Source of the DNA: Chrysopilus asiliformis
Lineage: Eukaryota; Arthropoda; Insecta; Diptera; Rhagionidae
Direction: 5' to 3'
NCBI GenBank assembly: GCA_964034945.1
Contig: OZ035961.1
Span: 30,220,184-30,284,183 of the forward strand
Length of the DNA: 64,000 bases
Shown piece by piece: positions 55,449 through 64,000 of the stretch. The notes beneath the pieces were generated by a model, which was not told where the DNA came from, did not search any database, and was given only the letters and a program-made list of their open reading frames with translations. The translations under genes and the position numbers were made by a program. The first letter of the stretch is position 1; every line of letters begins with the position of its first letter.

Positions 55449-55454
55449 TTTATT
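55449..55454 (-). terminator. Poly(A) signal of protein C gene
   Basis: AATAAA on the minus strand about 42 bases after the stop codon. Confidence 0.5.
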
Positions 55455-55495
55455 ATGTTTTAACTAAATTATAAGAATATTAATTGCAACTAATA

Positions 55496-55847
55496 CTAAA
55501 TCTCGCAATTGGTTGGTGGTCTCAGCGGTATAGTGAAATTCCACTCTCTGGACGGAACACACGTGTCCAATGGCTCATAGAAAAGATAATTTGTTTGACA
55601 TTCGAGCAATTTCGCACATCCAGGGGATCCATAAGAGCATTTCCAATACATTTGATGATTTGTTATATAAGACCAATTTTTGAGATATTCAATTGGATCA
55701 GTACAACTTGGCCGTCTATCTTGTCCTAGAGAAATCATTCCTCCACAGAGAATCACAAAGGCTTTAAAAAAAATATTAAAATTATTTAAAAACTACTTTT
55801 GTTCAAATTCAAAACCGCAAAAAATACCTACCCAGAATTGTTTTCAT
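55496..55847 (-). CDS. Secreted CBM14-like chitin-binding protein C
   Basis: Exons 55832-55847 and 55496-55761 (minus) with a 70-base intron give 93 residues. The intron again splits codon 6 after its first base. Signal peptide MKTILAFVILCGGMISLG, then one domain with RRPSC, NHQMYWKC, CAKLLECQ, FYEPLDTC and WNFTIPLRPPTNC. Six cysteines (25, 47, 54, 60, 73, 91) spaced as in protein B. The WRNN motif of the paralogues is changed to WSYI, and two N-glycosylation sequons (N34-W-S, N80-F-T) are present. Probably a cuticle or gut-lining protein; tissue cannot be inferred. Confidence 0.88.
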
Positions 55848-55893
55848 CCTGAATTAAAATTCCGCTAAAACCACTTAATTAAATGCTAAACTC

Positions 55894-55901
55894 TTTATAT
55901 A
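55894..55901 (-). promoter_or_regulatory. TATA box of protein C gene
   Basis: TATATAAA on the minus strand, 47 bases upstream of the start codon, implying a leader of roughly 20 bases. Confidence 0.65.
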
Positions 55902-56277
55902 GGCAAAGCATGCGCCTGACTTCCATTAGTAACAATTTTTATCAAATAATTACTGCTACGAGATTACGAACGGCTATCAAAGTACGATTCAACGAACTTT
56001 CTAAAAAAATTTATTCACTAATTTTAGCACAGTGAAAATTATACAAAGCACCCACTATGAAACAATGTTAGGAATCTTAGGATAATTCAAAAAAAAAGTC
56101 ACTTTTTTTTAGTTCTAGAAGACTAGAAAAGGTACAAAAAACTAACAGTTCTTTATACACTTTTAGCATTTTTAGGCTGAAAGCATAATTTAAATTTTAA
56201 ATTATTGTCCCAAACCTATGACACAATGAGTAAATAAAACCATCATCCTTCAAAGATTCAGCTTTTATTCCATTGAT
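55902..56277. other. Upstream DNA of gene C
   Basis: No repeat or gene seen. Confidence 0.35.
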
Positions 56278-56518
56278 TAGGCGCTTAAAGGTAGAACCAG
56301 AAACATACGTCCGTGCGTGCGGCATGATTTTGTTCTGGCATCTACATAGTAGTTGTCACCGCGTCTAAAAGTAGAGACTGAGCCTACTCTACGCGGCAGG
56401 GACGCGGCAACGCGTCTGAGCAACGCGCAATTATACATTCACTCATAAAAATGCGTAGTTTTTACCTTCACCGCGTGGGTGCCGCACGCACGAACGCGTA
56501 ATTGTGGTTGAGGCTTAA
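56278..56518. mobile_element. GC-rich MITE with CGTGCGTGCGGCA arms
   Basis: Left arm ACATACGTCCGTGCGTGCGG and right arm, read inward, ACGCGTTCGTGCGTGCGGCA, outer ends AGGCGCTTAA and AAGCCTCAA. Interior ACGCGGCA and ACGCGTCT motifs. Ends recall PIF-like AGGC starts. Confidence 0.5.
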
Positions 56519-56785
56519 TCTATTCCATTTAAAAAATATGTCGTTTTCAAAAGCTTTTTTTAGCTTGCTTTTTTGGCTGTATGTCTGTTTGTCAGGATCA
56601 AATCTTGTAACCGAATTTCCATATATCCGATTGACTTGGCATTTGGCACACATACGTAATTCCGGTGACAATATAATATGTATATACGCAAAATACAAAA
56701 TGGCGGCTGTCAGGCCTGCATTAAAAAAAACAATATATTGCATTAAAAAAAACAATATGCATTAAAAAAAAACCTATAAAAACCT

Positions 56786-56966
56786 GCATTAAAAAAAACA
56801 ATATATTAAAAAATGTACTAAAAAAGAAGTTTTAGGGTTTTGTGAATTAGAAATAAAACTGAGATAAATTTTTTTTTAAATTTACCTCTCTTTTACTTTT
56901 GATACAGGCTGCCCTAAAAATTATTTTTCCCATTTTAGTACATTTTTTTAATAAAAGCCTTTAAAA
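56786..56966. mobile_element. Palindromic MITE, AAAAGCTTTTATTT family, copy 3
   Basis: AATGTACTAAAAAAGAAGTT opposite ATTTTTCCCATTTTAGTACA, with an AGAAATAAAACTGAGATAAA centre. Preceded by a four-fold CATTAAAAAAAACAATAT repeat (56717-56815). Confidence 0.55.
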
Positions 56967-57936
56967 TTTCACAAATTATTTTATTTAATAGAAGTGAGAA
57001 ATTATTTTTATGAAATTTGTCTGCCAAACCAGTGTTAATTTTGTAGTGTATTTAAAATATTATCAAATTAACGTTGTGTATTCCAGATTTCATTGTAAAA
57101 CGTCTAAAAATAGGCAACAGTAATTCGAATCGAAAATTTAACCATAGTAGACTCCTTGCGATATTTATTCTGCAATCTTATAAATATGTATCACAAAAAG
57201 TAAACGTTTAAAGGGAAAAATATTAAAGAGAGCTCAACTTATTGCAAAACCACAACCCGAGAAAAGCGAGAGCTGTAAAGGATTGACCACAACCACGAAA
57301 ATGTCAGACGAAAGACGCCTTTCACAATAATAATATCCGGAATAACCATCAGGCATTCTTTCTAAATAAGCACTCATGTGAATTATATCAAGTTTCGATT
57401 AAAAAACTATTAATATAAGCGTTATTGCATACAGAGTCCCTTACGTTGCCGCATTGCGCGCATTTTAAAAAAAGACAGCTAAATAAATTTAAAATAATAT
57501 AACATTTAAAAAATAAAATAATTATAAACCTCTGCAAACGGTTTATAGTTATATTATTTATTTGGCTATGCAAATAGAAACCGTTTGTAGAAGAGAAAAC
57601 CTTTAAATCCGTTTGATTGTCTTTAAAATACGCACAAGGCGATAACACAGCGAACTCGCTACGCCACAGGTGCATACTGTTTTTCTATGCTTGTTACCTC
57701 AAAATTGTAATACCATAGAAAGGCGGCTGCGATGCAATATAATAAATTTACTCAAGAAACCCCGTCATAAATGTCTGATTAGTTCTACATACGTAAACTG
57801 TGACCGATTATTTTATATCGGTCAGTCAAAGTCCGAAATTACATTTCATACAATATTTAAGATTTAATCTCATTCGGAAAAGATAATCTTTATGGTTCCT
57901 TTCGCAAATTAAAAGTTTCAGTTATCTAAATAATAG
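56967..57936. other. No gene recognised
   Basis: AT-rich. Frames at 57388-57675 and 57670-57867 have no domain. Confidence 0.4.
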
Positions 57937-57938
57937 TA

Positions 57939-58848
57939 GGGTAGGAGCGGGCTTGTTGAATTACCGGGCATGTTGAATTATTGCAAAATTTAAAAAAAAT
58001 ACTCAGTCAATTTTTTTGAAATTTTAGTATGTTGTTAGTACTGATGTCCTCTACTTGCCATAACATTTTGACAGCGATACCTTATTTATATCGTAAGGAA
58101 TATGTGTGTTTTTGGCTCTAAAAGTAAATATTAGACTATACAGTGATTTACCCATTTCTCATACAAATTTTTGTCAATCTGGAAATTTTTTGTATTAAAA
58201 GTGTTGTGCAACACCTCTAGAATAAAAAAAAACCTCGTGGGACATTCAAATTTATTGTTTTTGTGATTTTTCTAAGAGAAAATATCAAAAAAGTGGATTG
58301 CGGGTAAGTTGAATAACGGCTTGGCGGGCAAGTTGAATCATTTTTTCCTTACGTATTTTTTGGTTTTTTGACGTTTGTTTCACATTTCCTTTGTTCTTTT
58401 ATCAATTTTTGTTTGTTTCTTGATGATTTTTTACATATTTTATAAAAACGCAGCAGGAAAACAATCAAAAATTGGACAACAAAAAAAAATGAAATAAGCG
58501 ATTAACTAAATTGTAAATTTGTATATTAAATATTAACATTTTTTTGCTTAATAAAATATTTTATTTCATTCTTTTTTTTCTTAAGAAATAACGTTTTTTC
58601 ATTCTTAAGTATGAAAACTTACAATTATTCAACTTACCCGCACCACTTGTAAATCGGCGGGCATGTTGAATCACCCTTTAAATTGACCTGAAGGCCAGTT
58701 AATAAAACATTTTAAAAAAAAGTTCTTCTATGAAATGTAGTCAAGGTATCACTCTATCGAATGGCTTAACCATTGGAGCGATATGTGACTTTATGTGCGC
58801 GCCACAACCTAAATTCTAAAAAGTAATTCAACAGGCCCGCTCCTACCC
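57939..58848. mobile_element. TA-flanked element with GTTGAAT repeats, 910 bp
   Basis: 26-bp ends GGGTAGGAGCGGGC(T/C)TGTT... (one mismatch), with TA at 57937-57938 and 58849-58850. The phrase GCGGGCATGTTGAAT or its variants occurs at least six times in both orientations (57961, 58299, 58326, 58620s, 58656, ends). No transposase. Tc1/mariner-type by duplication only. Confidence 0.7.
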
Positions 58849-58855
58849 TATACTA

Positions 58856-59760
58856 ACACATGGATCAATAAGTCCCGAGACTAACAATGAAAACAACATT
58901 TTTTTTGCAAAAATTTTTTTTATTCATCAATATAATCACCTTTTAGGGTGATACAATCGTCACGCCATGCGTATCCCAAAAAACTGACGCCATGACTTTG
59001 CCAGCTGACTGCTGCGTTTTCGGACGCTTCGGACGGCTTTCGCCAGCTGTGCGCCACTCAGATGACTGCCGCTTCGACTCTGGAGTGTAGTGATGTATCC
59101 ATGTTTCGTCCATGGTCACGTAACGACGCAAGAAATCTTTTTTATTGCGAGTAAATAGCGATAAACAGCTTTCTGAATCATCGACTCGTTGCTGTTTTTG
59201 TTTCATCGAAAGCAATCGCGGCACCCACTTGGAAAAAACCTTTTTCATGCTCAATTTTTCATGAAGGATAGTAAATGCACTTCCATATGATATCTGTGTT
59301 ATCTCAGCAATCTCACGGAGCTTCACTTTACGATCTTTCATTATAATTTTTGTCACTTCACTCACATTTTCCGGTGTAACGGCTTCCACAGGTCTACCCG
59401 AGCGTTCCGCGTCATTTGTGTCGGTACGACCACGTTTAAACTCGGCAAACCACCGACAAATCGTTGCTTTTGATGGACAAGAGTCCGGGTAACATTTTTC
59501 AATCCATTGTTTCGCTTGCACGGTGTTTTTACCCATTAAAAAACAATGTTTTATCAGAACACGAAACTCGGTTTTTTCCATTTTTTAAACAAACTACAAA
59601 ACGACTTTACTCCAACCTCGATAACTCAGCTGTTTCTGGTCCGATCGACTTAAAATTTTGACACGTTTCAAGCAAAGGTTAGTACTCTAGAAAGACGTGG
59701 TTACTGGTTTACTACGAGCGTCATCTCTGGGTTAGTCTCGGGACTTATTGATCCATGTGT
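58856..59760 (-). mobile_element. mariner element with internal deletion
   Basis: Exact 30-bp inverted ends (ACACATGGATCAATAAGTCC then CGAGACTAAC), flanked by TA at 58854-58855 and 59761-59762. 905 bp against about 1.3 kb for complete mariners. The transposase frame inside lacks its middle and second half. It sits only five bases from the element at 57939-58848. Confidence 0.93.
58943..59581 (-). pseudogene. mariner transposase, truncated at residue 212
   Basis: The ATG at 59581 opens a 212-codon frame with the N-terminal helix-turn-helix DNA-binding region (KNTVQAKQW...SKATICRWFAEFKRG, about 17-51), the SGRP linker (61-64), WVPR (119-122) and YVTMDETWIHHYTPES with catalytic Asp158. It resembles Himar1-type transposases. 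After about residue 208 (THGVTI) the frame meets the stop. The next bases, in another frame, encode LKGDYIDE and a stop, the usual mariner C terminus. So about 400 bases with the second and third catalytic aspartates are deleted. The product could bind ends but not cut. Confidence 0.92.
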
Positions 59761-59957
59761 TATGACGGTTTGAATTCATATTTTTATACCCTTTTTGATG
59801 AAATTATATATATGGACTAAATGACATTAAAAAACATAATGAATAATTGTGGAAAGGTTTGATTTTCCAGAACCACTATTCATCGTTATTACGTATTGTC
59901 CTTAATGCTACTAGTGTAAGAAGCAAAAACCTGTTTACTACAAAAAAAAATCGTCTT

Positions 59958-60260
59958 TATACCCGTATGGTGAAACCAAGAGGTATATTAGATTTGCCTT
60001 ACCGTTTGTAACGCCAAGATCCCGTCATCACACAAAAAATGAATTACACCAGTGTGTTTAGAATCATAAAAAAAGTTGAATTTTGCATGTCCGTCCGTCT
60101 GTCTGTCCGTCTGTCTGTCTGTCCGTCCGTCTGTGGCGCGGATTGCGAGCGCTGTTTGGTTCGAATTTTGTTCGAATTTTGTTCGAATTTTGATACGAAT
60201 ATCACCATACGGGTTTTCAATAATTGTCAGATTGGCAATTATAGCTTTTGTTATGTTTAC
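59958..60260 (+). mobile_element. DINE-1-like element, short copy
   Basis: TATACCCGTATGGTGAAACC start, TGTCCGTCCGTCTGTCTG block (60088-60134), three tandem TTCGAATTTTG units (60162-60192), and 3' end CAATTATAGCTTTTGTTATG. Missing the middle found in 24732-25545. Confidence 0.75.
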
Positions 60261-60953
60261 AAATCTATGTTTAATCATTTTCGGTATGTTTTTTTCAATT
60301 TTTTTTTTCATTTTCAAAACTTTGAACTTTTAATCTATTCTAAACAGAGCCATTATTCAGAGATTGCAGCTTTATCATCTCCACAATGTAAACAGATAAA
60401 AAATTATCAAAAAATACAACACCTCGATATACGACGTTTCGACATACAACGCAAAATCGCGAAATTTTACCCGCCCAAAAACGTAAATGAAGGGTTTCCT
60501 GTATATTACTGCAGCGGTATTGTGTTTTCAATCTGAAATAAGGTGGAAAAACTCAAGAGTGAGATTTCTCGCCTATTCATTTCCACTTCACCTTTGAACA
60601 ATTCGGTATTGTGATTCTGGTACACACTTAATACAAATCTTTTACAGAATATGAGAAATTTAAGTATCAAAGTGGTTTTTGGTTACTGTTTTGCAAAGTT
60701 TAACTGAATTCAAGCAAGGTATTTAGTTACATTTTTTGTAATAGAAACAATATAAAGGATTCTCTAGACCTAAGAGTGATGTTTCAGCATTTTTTTCACA
60801 CTTTTGAATACATATAAAATTTCACTTATAATTTTCACATATAACATTTATAACAGCTTCTCAAATTAAATTTTTATTCATATTTTTTTTTCTGAAGATT
60901 GCCTACTCAAGAGACTGATCAATTTTGTTTGGCACTGGGAGTTACACTACTCA
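60261..60953. other. No gene recognised
   Basis: Contains a half-end ACCTCGATATACGACG at 60421 like the MITE at 39471. The long frame 60039-60536 is a read-through of the DINE-1-like element. Confidence 0.4.
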
Positions 60954-61049
60954 GGCCCGTTTGAGCGTACTATTCTCAAAAAATTAAGTTGCGGTAGCTT
61001 AGTTAAACCTTGTATATAAGTTGCTAAATTTAGTTGGTGCGAACGGCAC
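60954..61049 (-). mobile_element. PIF/Harbinger-like MITE, copy 2
   Basis: Inverted copy of 16587-16713: GGCCCGTTTGAGCGTA at left, GTTGGTGCGAACGGCAC at right, sharing AAAAAATTAAGTTG and ATAAGTTGCTAA. Followed by TTA; the left flank is TCA. Confidence 0.6.
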
Positions 61050-61094
61050 TTAACTCTCATATGCCTTTCGCTTTAAGTAACAATTCTATTTGAG

Positions 61095-61165
61095 TCTCAT
61101 TGGAGCAATCGGTAACTACCACGCCAGGCTTGTAACATTGGGGCCTAGATTCGATCCCTGACTGT
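61095..61165 (+). repeat. tRNA-like SINE head
   Basis: A-box-like TGGAGCAATCGG (61101) and B-box-like AGATTCGATCCC (61147) spaced as in a tRNA, but without a consistent cloverleaf. Probably the head of a different SINE rather than a tRNA gene. Confidence 0.4.
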
Positions 61166-61199
61166 CTAAATAGGAGCAACTTTACATTCTTTAACAAAT

Positions 61200-62236
61200 T
61201 AAAATTTACACTAATAAGCGATTTCATCTGATAAAATCATGAAGTATTAATATTTTCCTTAGTCTGTCCATTGTTAAATATAGAAAAACCTTACAAATGT
61301 CACATATTTTCTTTATAGAAAAATATTGCTTTAAGGACCAAACTATCAGCTTAGTTTAGGGAGGGTAAATTTCAAATTACCGAATGAAAATTTCATTTTA
61401 AAGAGTTTAGCGATCCACTTATCGCGCTAGCTTTATCAGATTTCCTTATATTACTAAAAACTCTTATCATTTTTATGTATTTTATCGAAATAGGCAAAGC
61501 CAATACTAATTTGTTTATTTTAAAAATGGATTAATTTTATTATTGGTAATATTGTGGCTATAAAAAAGCAATTAAAATAAAATTCTAATACCGTTTTTAT
61601 CAATTATTGCGCTTTACCAATTAAAATAGTGGATTGCCTCGTGTAAAGTCTTGCCGAAATTGAAAAAATGTTCGTGCGGTTGCAAAAAAATAAAGAAAAA
61701 GCTGAATACAAAACAAAGTGAGAAAATTGGAATGGAAGGGGTTTTAAAAATTGTACTTCTTTGGCAGAATTTTTATGCTGATGATTTCATAATTTTCCGA
61801 CACTAGAGATTTATTTAAAAGAAATAAATTTTTTTACATAAAAATAGTGAAATATCTGTCAACATGAAAAAAAAAATTTCTAAGTGAGATAAATATTTAT
61901 TTTATTTTTTACGCTTTTATCTCGCTTTTATTTCTGAAAAATTGCGTGATGCGACAAACGATTTGCCATCTCTAAAAATACGATAACCATTGCAATGACG
62001 AAAATCCCATTTGAAATATCGAAATTTCTCCTAGAGATGCTATAAAAATAGTAATATGATGTAGTTCAGATTACAATTGTTATCAGTATCAAATTTTCGA
62101 CCAGAGATACGTCAATAAAAGCTTAAAATATTTATGAGTATGCTATGAAAAATCACACCATAATCAATATCAATTAAAGTTAAATATGTTAAGACTTTAA
62201 TAAGGCTCAACTTGAGATTACAAGTATTATTACTTG
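61200..62236. other. Upstream DNA of gene D, no gene
   Basis: AT-rich. 61866-61940 holds a core of the AAAAGCTTTTATTT MITE family (GTGAGATAAATATTT and TTTATCTCGCTTTTATTTCT). Confidence 0.4.
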
Positions 62237-62244
62237 TATATAAG
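62237..62244 (+). promoter_or_regulatory. TATA box of protein D gene
   Basis: TATATAAG, 74 bases upstream of the start codon. Confidence 0.6.
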
Positions 62245-62317
62245 TACTCTTGTCGCGTGTGATTTTTTAGTGGATCCAGTTTTCTCTTACAGATATATAA
62301 GAATTTTCGTAATCGTC

Positions 62318-62679
62318 ATGAAAGCTGCTTTGGGTAATTTTGTGTATTATTAAGTTTTGTTTGTTACTATTATTTACAATTCATAGTTTTGGCGCTAGTG
62401 TGCTGCACAGCGACTCTATGTCTATCTCAATCGGAGTTTTCTTATACGCCAGGAACTTATGGAAGGCCATGCTGCATACATGATTACGAAAAATCAAGAT
62501 ATTGGAGAAATAATATTGAACACAACAAATATTGGGATTGCGCCCCAGGAATACCTGGACCAGCTGTTGAATATATCTGTCCCACTGGCTTCGCTTATTA
62601 TGATCCAGTACACCGCTGTATTCCGGCAAGCCAATGGCGATTTACTCCACCTTACGATCCCCCATCACTTTGCAAATAA
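62318..62679 (+). CDS. Secreted CBM14-like chitin-binding protein D
   Basis: Exons 62318-62333 and 62387-62679 with a 53-base GTAATT...TTCATAG intron give 102 residues. The intron splits codon 6 after its first base, as in B and C. Signal peptide MKAALVLALVCCTATLCLSQ. One domain: YGRPCC, RYWRNNIEHNKYWDC, YICPTGFAYYDPVHRC and WRFTPPYDPPSLCK. Cysteines at 34, 35, 57, 70, 83 and 101: the third cysteine of the B/C pattern is absent and an adjacent pair is present instead, so one disulphide must be rearranged or missing. The aromatic residues expected to contact chitin (YW, FAYY) are kept. Closest to B in its WRNN and DPP motifs. Confidence 0.88.
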
Positions 62680-62687
62680 ATTTTTAA

Positions 62688-62693
62688 AATAAA
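62688..62693 (+). terminator. Poly(A) signal of protein D gene
   Basis: AATAAA nine bases after the stop codon; another AATAAA overlaps the stop itself. Unusually close, so a later signal may be used. Confidence 0.35.
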
Positions 62694-63268
62694 ATTAAAA
62701 AGTTTATTGTTAATCGATGAGTTTCAAAGAAAAATATGACATTAACAAAAATGAATTTTAAATTCTTCAAAGGATATTCTAGATTTATAGTTTTGTTCCG
62801 CCCGAATTTCTTGGTATTAGGTCCAGTACTTATGATTTTCTAATTACTATCAGACTTGCGAAAAGTAGCTTGTAGGGTTCACACAAAATAGACAAACAGT
62901 CTACAGTACGCGTCTTTTGTGCTGTGCTACTCAAAAGCTTGCAGACAAAATCTTGCAATCGCAGTCACACATGTTGCGCAGCTTTGTTGCTGGACAACAC
63001 AGATTCAAAGTTTTGTTCAACAGTTCGATGTGTATCAGTATTTTTAAAAAATTCGTGTTTTCAAAAATTGGTACTTCGTGAAACGTTTATTGCAGTTTAT
63101 ATCCAAAAGTAATAAAATTTCTACAGCAATTTGAAATAAAATGATGGAAGGAACGGAAGATCTCTGAAAATTGGACAAATAATCCCTGTTAGCTATTTTT
63201 CCTCAATCGTTTCTTATGAATGGAAAATTTAATTGTCTAAAATCACATGGTCCAGATTCATTATAAAA
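62694..63268. other. No gene recognised
   Basis: Nothing identifiable. Confidence 0.4.
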
Positions 63269-63690
63269 TATCAGTTCTGATCAGTACAAAACTTTTCTCT
63301 AAAGTACTTAGTTTCAGAAAAAATTTGTGAAAAAAATTTTTTTTCAAGAATTGTGGAACAGAATTCACGAAATTTTTTTTCTTTAAATAGGGTATATTCA
63401 TATTTTCCAAAAGCGCTTAGTTTTCGAGAAATTTTCAAAAAACTGTTTTTTTTATAAATGTTTGGGAGGTGCCTGTTATAGCTAACGTTACTTTTCCGAA
63501 AGTTTATAGAAAACTACGATTTTCGTAAGACTCGTTAAAAAATGTTCAAGTCGCCAGCTCAACGCGTTCTCGAGGTCTTTAAGATACGTAAAATGGACAG
63601 ACCGACAAACCGACGAACAGACCGACACACAGACAGAGAGACCGACAGGCGGACACTGTCTGTCGACAGATGCAAAGACATCCTCATAAT
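63269..63690 (-). mobile_element. DINE-like family 2, copy 5
   Basis: Minus orientation: the 3' end at left (ATCAGTTCTGATCAGTACAA), then TCAAGTCGCCAGCTCAACGC, GTTCTCGAGGTCTTTAAGAT and a GACAGACCGAC-type block at right. Confidence 0.6.
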
Positions 63691-64000
63691 TTTTCCTGAA
63701 ATGAATTATGTACTGATAAGACAGGTTATATCCAGACATGCAAAACGGTTTTTGAAACGATCCAGAAACCACTGAACGATTGAAATTTTAGTGAACCAAA
63801 ACCAAATCATAAACCGAACCACTCTGAAAAAATATGGCCAGATTTAAAAACAAAACCAGATTTAAAAACAAATACTGTGACCAAACTAAAATCCAGATTT
63901 TTTTAAAGGTTCCGCGCGGATAAAATTCGAATTTTCAGGATCGAAAAATGCTTATAATTTTCTATTTTGGATCAGACTTGTTATGTGGAATGTCATGAGT
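63691..64000. other. No gene recognised
   Basis: Contains a 17-base direct repeat CCAGATTTAAAAACAAA at 63838 and 63856. Confidence 0.4.

Noticed and set aside
56468..56765. Opposite-strand frames of 95 and 87 codons
   Set aside because: Start in a MITE arm and end in A-rich repeats; they overlap on opposite strands.
60039..60536. 165-codon frame, plus strand
   Set aside because: Runs through a DINE-1-like element and its GTCY microsatellite (SVRLSVRLSVCPSVC); not a protein.
61095..61165. tRNA gene
   Set aside because: Box-like motifs are present but the stems do not pair as a cloverleaf; better explained as a SINE head.

Overview
The window looks like nuclear DNA from a fly (Diptera, probably a brachyceran). 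It is AT-rich, has introns of 53-70 bp, carries a vesicular acetylcholine transporter very close to the Drosophila protein, and is full of DINE-1/INE-1-like repeats with (GTCY)n microsatellites. I cannot name the species.

Left part, about 1-29.4 kb: the cholinergic gene locus on the minus strand. The first coding exon of choline acetyltransferase (ChAT) lies at 28583-28739. It has no ATG and appears to start at GTG, in a stretch of 788 bases whose sense strand has no ATG at all. Its first intron runs from 28582 past the left edge (more than 28.5 kb). Inside that intron, on the same strand, is the complete single-exon VAChT gene (5284-7137). This is the nested ChAT/VAChT arrangement known from animals: one enzyme makes acetylcholine, the other loads it into synaptic vesicles. 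The remaining ChAT exons must lie left of position 1. A 75-codon ORF on the plus strand (28127-28354) may be a small nested gene.

Middle part, about 29.4-52.3 kb: no convincing gene. It holds unique AT-rich DNA and many non-autonomous transposons: DINE-1-like elements, Helitron-like elements with CTAG ends, a hAT element with an 8-bp target duplication, piggyBac-like TTAA elements, PIF/Harbinger-like elements, and very young perfect hairpins.

Right part, about 52.6-62.7 kb: four small two-exon genes (52734-53144 +, 54689-55036 -, 55496-55847 -, 62318-62679 +) for secreted proteins of 93-114 residues with one chitin-binding (CBM14/peritrophin-A-like) domain. All four share an intron after base 1 of the fourth to sixth codon inside the signal peptide, and each has a TATA box. 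They are a local paralogous cluster. Between them sit an internally deleted mariner (58856-59760) and other elements, many nested. Nested copies of known repeats give empty sites that confirm several target duplications.
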